Part shown: piece after piece, positions 44,016 through 52,857 of the stretch
Layout: every line of letters starts with the position of its first letter
Numbering within the stretch: position 1 is the first letter of the stretch
Source: Desulfobacter latus
GTDB lineage: Bacteria; Desulfobacterota; Desulfobacteria; Desulfobacterales; Desulfobacteraceae
Reading direction: 5' to 3'
Length of the DNA stretch: 64,000 bases
Assembly (NCBI RefSeq): GCF_013389365.1
Contig: NZ_JACADJ010000009.1
Location: 27,295-91,294, forward strand
Translations under genes and position numbers: made by a program
Notes under the pieces: generated by a model
Database searches by the model: none
What the model was told of the DNA's origin: nothing
What the model saw: the letters and a program-made list of their open reading frames with translations, nothing else

Positions 44016-44984
44016 ATGGAACAATTTTTAAAAAATTACGGACATCCGGGGTGGGATCAATGGTATGATGCCCTGGAGAAACTGGTCAAAGATAAAAGGG
44101 CGTATCTGGATTCTGCCGGGGGAAATTTTAAAAAGTTTAAATCCGTGGTTGAAAAACTGCCTGAAATTTATCCCCACTCCGTTGATCTGTCATCCAGGGC
44201 GGTCAGCATTGGGCAGTCAGATCAGCTTTTGCCGGATGAAAAAGACAGGCTTTACAAGGGCCTTGTCAATCTATGCCCTTGGCGCAAGGGGCCCTTTGAT
44301 TTTTTTGGTGTTCACGTTGATGCCGAGTGGCAATCCTGGATGAAATGGGAGCGTCTGGTGCCCCATCTGCCCAGCCTTAAATACAGAAAAATTCTGGATA
44401 TCGGTTCAAGCAACGGCTATTACATGTTTAAAATGGCGGCGTCGGACCCCACGCTTGTTTTAGGCCTTGAACCCCAGAGTGCCTTTTATTACCAGTATTG
44501 TGCGGCACAAAAATATCTGAATTTGAAAAATGTATTCTGTCTGCCGGCGGCCTACAATGAACTGCCGGCCATGAACCGCTTTTTTGATCTGGTGCTGTGC
44601 ATGGGGATTTTGTACCACCGTAAATCCCCAGTGAAGATGCTTAAAAAGATCCATGACAGCCTTGTGCCGGGCGGTCAGGTAGTTGTGGAAAATCTGGTGA
44701 TCAAAGGGGAAAATAATTATTGTCTGTTTCCCTTTGACCGGTATGCCAAAATGCGCAATGTGTTTTTCATCCCTGACTTGTCTGCCATGGAAGCCTGGCT
44801 TGCCCGGGCCGGATTTTCTGATATCAGATGCGTGGATATCACAGGTACCACCCTTACAGAGCAGCGCAAAACCGACTGGATTCAAACGGAATCCCTTGAA
44901 GATTTTTTAGACCCCGAAGATCCGTCAAAAACTGTCGAGGGGTATCCGGCACCGGTCAGGGCCATCTACACAGCAAGTGCTTAA
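44016..44984 (+). CDS. cmoB: tRNA U34 carboxymethyltransferase
   Basis: 322 aa, from ATG 44016 (MEQFLKNYGHPGWDQWY). It shows CmoB-type features: LCPWRKGPFDFFGVHVDAEWQSWMKWER, the SAM loop KILDIGSSNGYYMFKM, LGLEPQ and CMGILYHRKSP. It transfers the carboxymethyl from carboxy-SAM (CmoA) to ho5U34 in tRNAs. The cmoA remnant directly upstream indicates they were once side by side. There is no strong Shine-Dalgarno before the start. Confidence 0.95.
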   Translation: MEQFLKNYGHPGWDQWYDALEKLVKDKRAYLDSAGGNFKKFKSVVEKLPEIYPHSVDLSSRAVSIGQSDQLLPDEKDRLYKGLVNLCPWRKGPFDFFGVHVDAEWQSWMKWERLVPHLPSLKYRKILDIGSSNGYYMFKMAASDPTLVLGLEPQSAFYYQYCAAQKYLNLKNVFCLPAAYNELPAMNRFFDLVLCMGILYHRKSPVKMLKKIHDSLVPGGQVVVENLVIKGENNYCLFPFDRYAKMRNVFFIPDLSAMEAWLARAGFSDIRCVDITGTTLTEQRKTDWIQTESLEDFLDPEDPSKTVEGYPAPVRAIYTASA

Positions 44985-45027
44985 GAACACGCGCTTAAAC
45001 GAAGTGGAAGCCAACATTTTGTAATTA

Positions 45028-45056
45028 TTGGGTTTCGTTCCTCAACCCAACCTACC
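45028..45056. repeat. Fragment of the GTAGGTTGGGTT dispersed palindrome
   Basis: TTGGGTTTCGTTCCTCAACC and CAACCTACC match one arm of the repeat at 27574-27646, between converging cmoB and the zinc-ribbon gene. Confidence 0.7.
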
Positions 45057-45100
45057 ATGGGCTACCATTGGCCGAAACAATGATCAAGGCCCCCGGTTTT

Positions 45101-45820
45101 TCAGCTCTTGCCGTGCTGTTTAAGTATGGAGATATAGGGCCCCAACAAACTTTCATATCCTTTCATCCCCTTTTGAAACACTTTGGCAAAATGGGGAAGT
45201 TCCCGGATATTGACCACCAGGTTGGCACTCAGGGTCAGTGCCTCAAGGTCGTAAAGGGTGCTGACGTCATTGCCCACCAGCACATAAAAAATACTTCGCC
45301 GCCGTTTCATGCTCATTCCAGACATAAATTTATGGAAATCATGGGTATCCACCGGCCCGTCTTCATATTCTGTGGAATATACCACTACATCGTAGGTTTT
45401 AAACCGCTGGCCGGCAACGGCCTCATCCACATTTTCGGGGCAGTGGATCTGCAGGTTTCTTTCTTCTAATACGCCGGTAACCTTCTGCCGGACAGCCGGG
45501 TCATTGATCAGCACCATGGCTGTGGGCACATCTTCCACAAGCGCTTGATCCTCCTCAACACCTGACGCCAGCCAGGCAATATCCGGGGCTTCCGGCGGGC
45601 TGACCGGTGGATTGGCCGGGGGAGCAGTCTGTTTTTGCGGCACGGCTGCCTTTTCTGCCAATGCCCCGTTTTTATTTATTTCAATGGGGGTCCGGCACCT
45701 GGGGCAGCCGAATTTTAAGGCCCGCCCCGTGGGGAGCTTGGCCAGGGCCTGTTTGAATTTCTCCATCTGGGGCTGGGAAAATTTCAGGGGCTGATTGCAG
45801 TGGGGACACTGGGATATCAT
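45101..45820 (-). CDS. Zinc-ribbon protein with a receiver-like C-terminal domain
   Basis: 239 aa. A zinc ribbon with CPHCNQP and CPRCRTP (residues 5-45), a Pro-rich linker (about 60-80), then an alpha/beta domain (about 95-225: TAMVLINDPAVRQKVTGVLEERN, YDVVVYSTEY, RSIFYVLVG) that looks like a degenerate response-regulator fold. The ATG overlaps the pilT stop (ATGA), so the two are coupled. A regulatory role in pilus retraction is likely but unproven. Confidence 0.7.
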   Translation of the reverse strand: MISQCPHCNQPLKFSQPQMEKFKQALAKLPTGRALKFGCPRCRTPIEINKNGALAEKAAVPQKQTAPPANPPVSPPEAPDIAWLASGVEEDQALVEDVPTAMVLINDPAVRQKVTGVLEERNLQIHCPENVDEAVAGQRFKTYDVVVYSTEYEDGPVDTHDFHKFMSGMSMKRRRSIFYVLVGNDVSTLYDLEALTLSANLVVNIRELPHFAKVFQKGMKGYESLLGPYISILKQHGKS

Positions 45821-47007
45821 GATGGTTCCTCGCCGTTCTCTTCGGTATCGGTTTCTTCTTTCCAGTCAATGGTCAGGCCTTCAATGGCTGACGTTTTTTC
45901 ACCCTTTTCCCGTTTGAGTATATCCATGCCCTGGGAGAGCACACTCTTTTGTGAACAATAGGAAAAAGCAGTTTCTTCGGTGATAATATCGGCCTTGTAC
46001 AGGTCCAGGATATGCTGGTCAAAGGTCTGCATGCCGAATGCCGTTGAGGCGGTAATGACATCATGGAAGGTTTTCCCTTCCGATTCACCGTTCAGGATAA
46101 TATCGTTGATTCGCAGATTCATCCCCATGATTTCCAGGGCCGCCACCCGGCCGCCTGCAGACCGGGGCAAAAGGCGCTGGCAGACAATGTACCGGACAGT
46201 ATCCGCAAGCCTGGCCCGGACCTGGGCCTGTTCCTCCTGTTCAAACATGCCTAGAATACGGTTAATGGTCTGGCCGGCATCAACGGTATGGAGGGTGGAA
46301 AGCACCAGGTGCCCGGTTTCTGCTGCAGACAAACCGATCTCCATGGTTTCCCTGTCCCGCATCTCCCCCACCAGAATCACCTTGGGGGCCTGGCGCAGGG
46401 CCGCTCTGAGCCCTGTGGGAAATGTATCAAAATCATTTCCCAGTTCCCGCTGGTTGAATGTGGCTTTTTTATGGGGATGGACAAACTCCACCGGATCTTC
46501 CAGGGTCACCACATGGAGGGACTTTTTTTCATTAATCTCATTAAGCAGAGCGGCCAGGGTGGTGGATTTGCCCGACCCGGTGGCGCCGGTCACCAGAATC
46601 AGACCGTTCTTCTGATCGCCCATTTTTCTGAAAATAGGCGGCAGACCAAGCTTATCAATGCTGGGGATGATGGTTTCAAGTTTTCGCAGGATAGTGGTCA
46701 GATGATTTTTCTGCTTAAAAATATTGACCCGGAACCGTGCCTTGTTTCCCAGCCAATAGGACAGATCGCAGGAGCCTGTTTTAACCAGGTCTTCCAGAAG
46801 CCGGGGGTCGCCGTTAATCAGGTTCAATGCAAACACCTCGGCCTGAAACGGGGTCAGTTCCTGCACCGGGGGGGATACGGGCACATCGGTCAATTGGCCG
46901 GAAGTCTCCACCTGCAGGGATTTACCCACGGTTACATTGAGATCCGATACATTCTCAAATGTTTCCAGCATACAGGTGATCCAATAATCAATTTCAGGCT
47001 GTTTCAT
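45817..47007 (-). CDS. PilT-family type IV pilus retraction ATPase
   Basis: 396 aa. It carries the full PilT set: Walker A GATGSGKSTT (about residue 140), ASP box VTLEDPVEFVH, GEMRDRETMEIGLSAAETGHL, and the His box STLHTVDAGQTINRI. The C-terminal tail (about 360-396) is acidic and longer than in typical PilT. It may be PilT or PilU. The N-terminal PAS-like part is divergent from classic PilT. It is the first gene of a two-gene operon. Confidence 0.9.
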   Translation of the reverse strand: MKQPEIDYWITCMLETFENVSDLNVTVGKSLQVETSGQLTDVPVSPPVQELTPFQAEVFALNLINGDPRLLEDLVKTGSCDLSYWLGNKARFRVNIFKQKNHLTTILRKLETIIPSIDKLGLPPIFRKMGDQKNGLILVTGATGSGKSTTLAALLNEINEKKSLHVVTLEDPVEFVHPHKKATFNQRELGNDFDTFPTGLRAALRQAPKVILVGEMRDRETMEIGLSAAETGHLVLSTLHTVDAGQTINRILGMFEQEEQAQVRARLADTVRYIVCQRLLPRSAGGRVAALEIMGMNLRINDIILNGESEGKTFHDVITASTAFGMQTFDQHILDLYKADIITEETAFSYCSQKSVLSQGMDILKREKGEKTSAIEGLTIDWKEETDTEENGEEPS

Positions 47008-47160
47008 GGCACTGTTCCTTGTTATAGGCTAATTTGATTGAAAAATAGTTAACACAGCTTGCGTTGAAATATCAAGCAAGGATTGATAGCCCCCCGTCAA
47101 AATGATATATGACTTGTCAATACAGGCCTGCCCCGGCAGCCACATGTAAAGGATATCAAT

Positions 47161-48054
47161 ATGGCAGAATCCATCAGCATTATAGGCGTTCCCATGGATT
47201 TCGGACAGATGCTCCGCGGCGTGGACATGGGTCCGGCAGCATTAAGATATACGGGATTGATTCCAAGGCTTCGACGGCTTGGACATGATGTTAAAGACGA
47301 AGGGGATATTCCCATCCCTGTGCGGGATGATCCTGCCATGGAAGGGATGACGGATCATTATGTCAAAGAAATCACCCGGATCAGTCATGATGTTTATAAA
47401 ATCGGATGCCGGGTCATGGACCAGGGCCGTATGCCTGTTTTTCTGGGAGGTGACCATGCCATTGCCATTGGTTCTGTGGCCTCGGTGGCGGTTAAAGAAC
47501 CCGTCGGCCTTATCTGGGTGGATGCCCATGCCGATTTCAATACCCCTCGGACATCACCGTCGGGCAACATCCATGGCATGCCCCTGGCCGTTCTCACGGG
47601 AGCCGGTTATCCATGCCTTGTGGATGCAGGACACCCAGGCACAAAAATATCTTTGGATAACGTGGTCATGATCGGGCAGCGGGATCTGGATCCCGGAGAA
47701 AAAAAGCGCATCAAATCCAGCGGCATCACTATTTTTACCATGCGCGATATCGACGAACAGGGAATCAGCGCCATTGCCGCCCAAATTATGGTTCAGTTTG
47801 CCTGTTTGAAACGCTTTCACCTGAGTTTGGATATGGATGCCCTGGATCCGATTGAAGCGCCGGGCGTCGGTACCCCTGTGCCCGGCGGCATCTCCTACCG
47901 GGAGGCGCATCTGCTCATGGAGCTGTTTGCCGATTCAGGCAAACTTGGCTCCATGGACCTGGTGGAGATCAATCCCATCCTTGATGTGGCCAATAAAACA
48001 AGCAAACTTGCGGTGGAACTCATCTTGTCCGCCTTGGGGAAAAGCATTCTTTAG
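47161..48054 (+). CDS. Arginase-family ureohydrolase
   Basis: 297 aa. It has the family's Mn ligands: GGDHAIAIG (His), WVDAHADFN (Asp, His, Asp) and SLDMDALDP (two Asp), plus NIHGMPLAVL, which is arginase-like. It probably splits arginine to ornithine and urea; agmatinase is less likely but possible. It is the first gene of a plus-strand run toward nadB. The start ATG 47161 follows a weak AAGGAT. Confidence 0.9.
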   Translation: MAESISIIGVPMDFGQMLRGVDMGPAALRYTGLIPRLRRLGHDVKDEGDIPIPVRDDPAMEGMTDHYVKEITRISHDVYKIGCRVMDQGRMPVFLGGDHAIAIGSVASVAVKEPVGLIWVDAHADFNTPRTSPSGNIHGMPLAVLTGAGYPCLVDAGHPGTKISLDNVVMIGQRDLDPGEKKRIKSSGITIFTMRDIDEQGISAIAAQIMVQFACLKRFHLSLDMDALDPIEAPGVGTPVPGGISYREAHLLMELFADSGKLGSMDLVEINPILDVANKTSKLAVELILSALGKSIL

Positions 48055-48118
48055 GGTCATGGAACGGTTTAATCATGGGTCTTGTTGAAAACCCTAACTT
48101 AATGAAAGAGGATAAAAA

Positions 48119-48730
48119 ATGAGAGCAACGCATTTGATTCTTACCTGTTTTTTATTTTTTTCTATGACAACCGGCATTTATGCAAAGGATATGTATGTAT
48201 CCGGGGTAACCCGGATTACCATGCGCACGGGTCCGGGGGTCAGCCATAAAATTGTGGCCATGGTCACATCAGGGGTCAAACTGCAGATTCTGGAATACCG
48301 CAAGGATTGGTCTATGGTAAAAAATGCAGACGGAAAAACCGGTTGGGTGCTGACCCGTTTTCTTACCGAAGAAGTCCCTAAAGCCCTTATGGTTGAACGG
48401 TATAAAAAAGAAAACGAACGCCTGACATCAAAGCTTGCCGCCGCAGAAGAAACGGCAAAAACGTTAACCGTCCAGAACCAGGAGTTAACTGAAATTGCCA
48501 GGAAATATAAGCAACTCAAAGATGCTTCCGCAAGCTACCTGAAACTGGAGACTGAACATAAAGCACTTTTGGAACAGTCCCGGGAACAGGAAAAACGTAT
48601 TGAAAACCTTGAACAAAGCAATAACAGTGAGGTGAAACTGGGTCTGCTTTCCGGGGCCGGTGTTTTCATTGTGGGACTGATTTTCGGAATGAGTACCCGA
48701 AAGAAAAAAAGAAACGCCCTTTTATCCTGA
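48119..48730 (+). CDS. SH3-domain protein with coiled coil and C-terminal membrane anchor
   Basis: 203 aa. It has a signal peptide (cut after IYA), a bacterial SH3 domain (about 22-85: YVSGVTRITMRTGPGVSHKIV, then GWVLTRFL), a coiled coil (about 90-165) and a final TM (about 171-188) before a basic KKKRN tail. This is the YgiM/TIGR04211 layout, probably binding cell-wall peptides in the periplasm. It starts 64 nt after the arginase. Confidence 0.85.
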   Translation: MRATHLILTCFLFFSMTTGIYAKDMYVSGVTRITMRTGPGVSHKIVAMVTSGVKLQILEYRKDWSMVKNADGKTGWVLTRFLTEEVPKALMVERYKKENERLTSKLAAAEETAKTLTVQNQELTEIARKYKQLKDASASYLKLETEHKALLEQSREQEKRIENLEQSNNSEVKLGLLSGAGVFIVGLIFGMSTRKKKRNALLS

Positions 48731-48775
48731 TTTGTCCTTATTATTTATAACTTATTAATTATAAAGTATTGAAAA

Positions 48776-50392
48776 ATGATTGAAACTGATTTTCTGGTCA
48801 TTGGCAGCGGGGTTGCCGGTTTAAGCTATGCCTTGAAAGTTGCAGAGTTTGGCCGGGTAACGATTATCACCAAGAAAAAAATTTATAAGACCAATACGGC
48901 ACTTGCCCAGGGTGGTGTTGCCGCCGTATTCAGTAAGACAGACTCCTTTGAAAATCATGTGGCGGATACCCTGGCGGCAGGGGACGGACTTTGTGCCGAG
49001 GATGTGGTCCGCATGGTGGTGGAAAACGGCCCGGAAAGGATTCGGGAACTGGTGGATTTAGGCGCTCAGTTCAACCTGAACGGTGACGGGAAATATGATT
49101 TTTCCCTGGGCCGGGAGGGCGGACATTCCCAGAACAGAATCATCCATGCCCGGGATCTTACGGGTAAGGAAATTGAAGATGTCCTGGTATCAAGTGTTGA
49201 ACAGCATGAAAATATAACCATTCTGGAAAACCGTGTTGCCGTTAACCTGATCACCTATTCCACAAGTGTGCGCAGCGGTCTTGTCAGAACCCAGCATGAG
49301 AATATCTGCTGCGGGGCCTATGTTCTGGATAATAACACCGGAAAGGTGGAAACCGTTGCCGCTAAAGTGACCCTGCTTGCCACAGGTGGCGGTTCTAAGG
49401 TTTATCTGTATACCTCAAACCCTGACACGGCCACAGGGGACGGGATTGCCATGGCATACCGGGCAGGGGCCACCGTGGCAAACATGGAGTTTGTCCAGTT
49501 TCATCCCACCTGTCTGTTTCATCCTGAAGCCAAAAATTTTCTGATCTCCGAGGCGGTTAGAGGGGAGGGCGCTTATCTCATTGATGAAACGGGTAACCGG
49601 TTTATGGGAAAATACTCCCCGGACCTGGAGCTTGCCTGCAGAGACGTTGTGGCCCGTGCCATTGACAATGAATTGAAAAAAACCGGTGCGGATTCCGTAT
49701 TTCTGGATATCACCCACAAAGATCCTGATTTTGTCCGGGAGCGGTTTCCCAATATTTATGCCAAGTGCCTGACGTTTGGTATTGATATCACGAAACAACC
49801 CATCCCGATTGTGCCGGCAGCCCATTATATGTGCGGCGGTGTCGCCACAGACCTTAACGGGCACACTGACATCCAGTCTCTTTATGCCGTGGGAGAAACC
49901 GCATGCACCGGCCTGCACGGGGCCAACCGGCTGGCGTCCAATTCGCTTCTCGAAGCCCTGGTATACGCCCATAATGCGGCCCAATCCTCATTAAAAGAGT
50001 TTGAAAAAGCGGCAAAAAAATCTACTGTTGATCTGGAACCCTGGGATGAGACCAACACCCTGGACGGGGATGAGGCCATCATGGTGACCCACAACTGGGA
50101 TGAGATCCGGCGTTTGATGTGGAATTATGTAGGTATTGTCCGTTCGGATAAGCGCCTTCACCGGGCCCAGCGCCGTATTGAAATGATCCAGCATGAGATT
50201 GAAGAGTACTACTGGGATTTTAAAATTACGGCGGATCTCATTGAACTGCGCAACATTGCCGTGGTGGCGGAACTGATCATTAAGTCCGCATTAATGCGCA
50301 AAGAGAGCCGCGGGCTGCACTACAATCTCTGGTATCCGGAAAAGGACGATGCCAATTATCTGATGTCGACTTTGGTCCGGAAAACTTTTTAG
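48776..50392 (+). CDS. nadB: L-aspartate oxidase
   Basis: 538 aa, normal for NadB. FAD site DFLVIGSGVAGLSYALKVAE, then ALAQGGVAAVF, GREGGHSQNRIIHA and VQFHPTCLFHP, and the C-terminal helical domain. It oxidises aspartate to iminoaspartate in NAD synthesis; under anaerobiosis fumarate would be the electron acceptor. nadA and nadC are not in the window. A role as succinate dehydrogenase-type subunit is excluded by the NadB-specific pattern. Confidence 0.95.
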   Translation: MIETDFLVIGSGVAGLSYALKVAEFGRVTIITKKKIYKTNTALAQGGVAAVFSKTDSFENHVADTLAAGDGLCAEDVVRMVVENGPERIRELVDLGAQFNLNGDGKYDFSLGREGGHSQNRIIHARDLTGKEIEDVLVSSVEQHENITILENRVAVNLITYSTSVRSGLVRTQHENICCGAYVLDNNTGKVETVAAKVTLLATGGGSKVYLYTSNPDTATGDGIAMAYRAGATVANMEFVQFHPTCLFHPEAKNFLISEAVRGEGAYLIDETGNRFMGKYSPDLELACRDVVARAIDNELKKTGADSVFLDITHKDPDFVRERFPNIYAKCLTFGIDITKQPIPIVPAAHYMCGGVATDLNGHTDIQSLYAVGETACTGLHGANRLASNSLLEALVYAHNAAQSSLKEFEKAAKKSTVDLEPWDETNTLDGDEAIMVTHNWDEIRRLMWNYVGIVRSDKRLHRAQRRIEMIQHEIEEYYWDFKITADLIELRNIAVVAELIIKSALMRKESRGLHYNLWYPEKDDANYLMSTLVRKTF

Positions 50393-50433
50393 GGTCATGG
50401 ACGTTTTAAAATTTATCAACATGGACATGGACC

Positions 50434-51810
50434 TTATCCCTTTTGTCTGAGGATATCGTAATATGTCAGGATCCGTTTTACATAATGAACCGGTTCCCCT
50501 CCCCGGGCATAGCCGTGCCGGGTTTGCTTATAGTATTTGCGCTTGCTTAAAAGCGGCAGGGTTTTTTCCAGGGATGTCCATTTGTTGATATCCAGACCCT
50601 TTTGCCGGGCAATTGCCTGGGCATCTCTGACATGGCCGTACCCCACGTTATAACCGGCAAGCGCAAAAAGCGTTTTTTGTTGCGGGTCTGGAATATCATC
50701 AAACCGCTTGTGCATCAGGTTTAAAAATTTGACCCCGGCTTTCACGCTCTGTTTTGGATCCAGCCGGTTTGTGATCCCCATCTGTCTGGCTGTGGGCCGT
50801 GTCACCTGCATCAACCCCCGGACACCGGTCCTGCTTTTGGCCCTGGCATTGAAATGGGATTCCTGGTAGGCCATTGCTGCAATCAGCCGCCAGTCAAATC
50901 CGTATTTTTCAGCCTCTGTTTTAATGACCTTTTTATATTTGGGAAGCCTTGTTTTAATCCGTTCATGAAATTTTTTTAAATCAAAATAGTCAAAAATATC
51001 CACGTCGCCATAATATTTTTCATATATTTTACCAAGAAGGCCGGTTTCTTCGGCCATCTCAAGAAATTGATTGATCTGGTCCCGCAGGGCTTTATTTGTT
51101 TTTTTCACAGCCCATCCCAGATACTCTTTTTCATGTATGGGCAACCCGATTTTAATTTCCGGATAGTATCTGCGGTTTAAAAGCGCAATGTTTGAATCCG
51201 CAATGGTGAAATTGATTTCTTTTTCAGAAACCATTCTGAGGATTTCCTGGGTGGCCACATCGTCAAGAAGCTTAATTTCCAGATCAATTCCAGATGCTTT
51301 AATTTCCGCCAGGCGTTCCTGATACGAGGTGCCTTTTCTGACATGAATGGTTTTACCAGCCAGCTGTTCAATATGTTTTATGCCGAATATTAATTTGTGG
51401 TGAATAAACTTTTGCTGCACAGTCATGTAGGGCTGTGAAAATAATGCAATTTGCTCCCTTGGTTCTGTTATTGTTATACTGGCGGCAATAAAATCGCCCT
51501 GTCCTGAATTAAGCACGTTAAACATTGTGTCCCACTCCGGAACTATAATTTCAAGCGCCACTCCCAGATGATCTGCAAAGGCTTTTGCAAGGTCGTACTC
51601 AAATCCCATGGGGGATTCCCGGTACGTGTAATAGGATGTGGCATTATTGGTTGTGATCATCCGGATCGTGCCGCGCTTTTGAATTTGTTCCATGGGGGAT
51701 TTGAAACCGATCTCCATTTGACCGAACAACAGATTTATGCTGATTCCTGCAGTCGCCACCACCATGAGGCCGGCCCAATATAGCTTGTATTTGTAATTGA
51801 AAATAGTCAT
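50434..51810 (-). CDS. mltF: Membrane-bound lytic murein transglycosylase F
   Basis: 458 aa. It has an N-terminal anchor (about 12-28), an SBP_bac_3 solute-binding-like domain (about 42-275: GTIRMITTNNATSYYTYR...) and a C-terminal SLT domain with the catalytic Glu in AMAYQESHFNARAKS, then GVRGLMQVT and AGYNVGYGH. It cleaves the glycan strands of peptidoglycan. It stands alone on the minus strand between nadB and the selenoprotein gene. Confidence 0.92.
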   Translation of the reverse strand: MTIFNYKYKLYWAGLMVVATAGISINLLFGQMEIGFKSPMEQIQKRGTIRMITTNNATSYYTYRESPMGFEYDLAKAFADHLGVALEIIVPEWDTMFNVLNSGQGDFIAASITITEPREQIALFSQPYMTVQQKFIHHKLIFGIKHIEQLAGKTIHVRKGTSYQERLAEIKASGIDLEIKLLDDVATQEILRMVSEKEINFTIADSNIALLNRRYYPEIKIGLPIHEKEYLGWAVKKTNKALRDQINQFLEMAEETGLLGKIYEKYYGDVDIFDYFDLKKFHERIKTRLPKYKKVIKTEAEKYGFDWRLIAAMAYQESHFNARAKSRTGVRGLMQVTRPTARQMGITNRLDPKQSVKAGVKFLNLMHKRFDDIPDPQQKTLFALAGYNVGYGHVRDAQAIARQKGLDINKWTSLEKTLPLLSKRKYYKQTRHGYARGGEPVHYVKRILTYYDILRQKG

Positions 51811-52022
51811 CTCCTAATTTTAAAATGGACTCTCATATTGCTGTGTTTGTTGTGGAAATAATTACCTGATCTTATTTTTTAAGATATTTGGACATAAATT
51901 TCCACCGTTGTTTTTGGTATTATCCCAAAAAAAATTTGCGGATGTTTGCCTTTATCTTTTGTATGGTATAAATCAGTTCTGGTTACGATGTGAGCAAAAC
52001 AACAAAAAAACAGGATAAAATA

Positions 52023-52673
52023 TTGGGCACCTCAAATAACCCTCAAGAGCAACAGCCATGCAAGCTGGAAATTTTTTCAGATTATATCTGACCCTGGTGC
52101 TATTTCAGTACCGGGCGTATTGATAAATTAAGGAAGACGTACGATATCGAAGTCACGTGGCGAGCCTATCCGCTGCAGCCGGATGTGCCTGAACACGGAT
52201 TGCCCATGGCCCGGCTGTTAGAGGAAAAAGGCCTGCTGATAACCCCGGAACAGGCGACCGTCAATCTTAAAGCCACTGCTCAAAGCCTTGGCCTGCCCTT
52301 TGGAGAGGGACAAATGATTTATAATTCCCGTCTGGCCCAGGAGATTGGCCTCTGGGCCCAGGATTGTGGGCGGGTCCATCAATTTCATGATGCCGCTTTC
52401 AAGGCCTATTTTGTGGATGACCGGAATCTGGCGGACAACGCGGTGATCCTGGATTTAGTGGCATTCGCCGGGCTGGATGTCGAACAGGCAGAAGAGGTCA
52501 TTGCGTCAAGATCCTATGCCGATGCTGTGGATCGTGACTGGGCAAAGGCCCGGGAACTTGAACTTGTGGCGGCGCCCACTTTTTTTATGGGCGATCAAAG
52601 GCTTGTGGGGGCAAAACCTTATCCGGTTCTTGAAAAAATGGTGGCAGGAGTACTCGGTCAGGTTCAGCGCTGA
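52023..52673 (+). CDS. FrnE/DsbA-family thiol oxidoreductase with Sec in the active site (UPWC)
   Basis: 216 aa when the TGA at 52089-52091 is selenocysteine (codon 23). The active site then reads FSDYIUPWCYFS, where homologues have CPWC. The rest is FrnE-like: LPFGEGQMIYNSRLAQEIGL, VAAPTFFMGDQRLVG with the cis-Pro, and a helical insert. TTG 52023 is chosen (AGGA 7 nt before); GTG 51990 is an alternative. A caller that stops at UGA would keep only 52185-52673, which lacks the active site. There is no signal peptide, so the protein is cytoplasmic. A hairpin follows the UGA. Confidence 0.85.
52092..52115 (+). promoter_or_regulatory. Putative SECIS hairpin of the FrnE homologue
   Basis: CCC-T-GGTGC pairs with GTACC-GGG, leaving a bulged T, around the loop TATTTCA, directly after the UGA. 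Loop sequence is not the GG-type of grdA, so this is a weaker case. Confidence 0.45.
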
Positions 52674-52691
52674 CCGCAATTCCTGGAACTT

Positions 52692-52767
52692 GAGAGTATA
52701 GGAATTTCCATTTCCCAGTACCCAGCACCCAGCACCTAACAGCCCGCCCAAAGGGCGCTAATTTAAT
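52692..52767 (-). repeat. Heptamer/G-quadruplex dispersed element, copy E
   Basis: Plus strand: GAGAGTATAGGAATTT, CCATTTC, CCAGTAC, CCAGCAC x2, CTAACAG, then the arm CCCGCCCAAAGGGCGCTAAT. It lies between converging genes. This is the shortest heptamer tract in the window. Confidence 0.85.
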
Positions 52768-52857
52768 TTATATGAAACTTGAGACAAGATACAAGAAACA
52801 AGAGGGCGAAGCGCCTGCGGTGCCCAATTTAGACCTCTATTATTGGAGTCTTTAGTT

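Noticed and set aside
45068..45469. 133-aa plus-strand ORF
   Set aside because: Shadow of the zinc-ribbon gene at 45101-45820.
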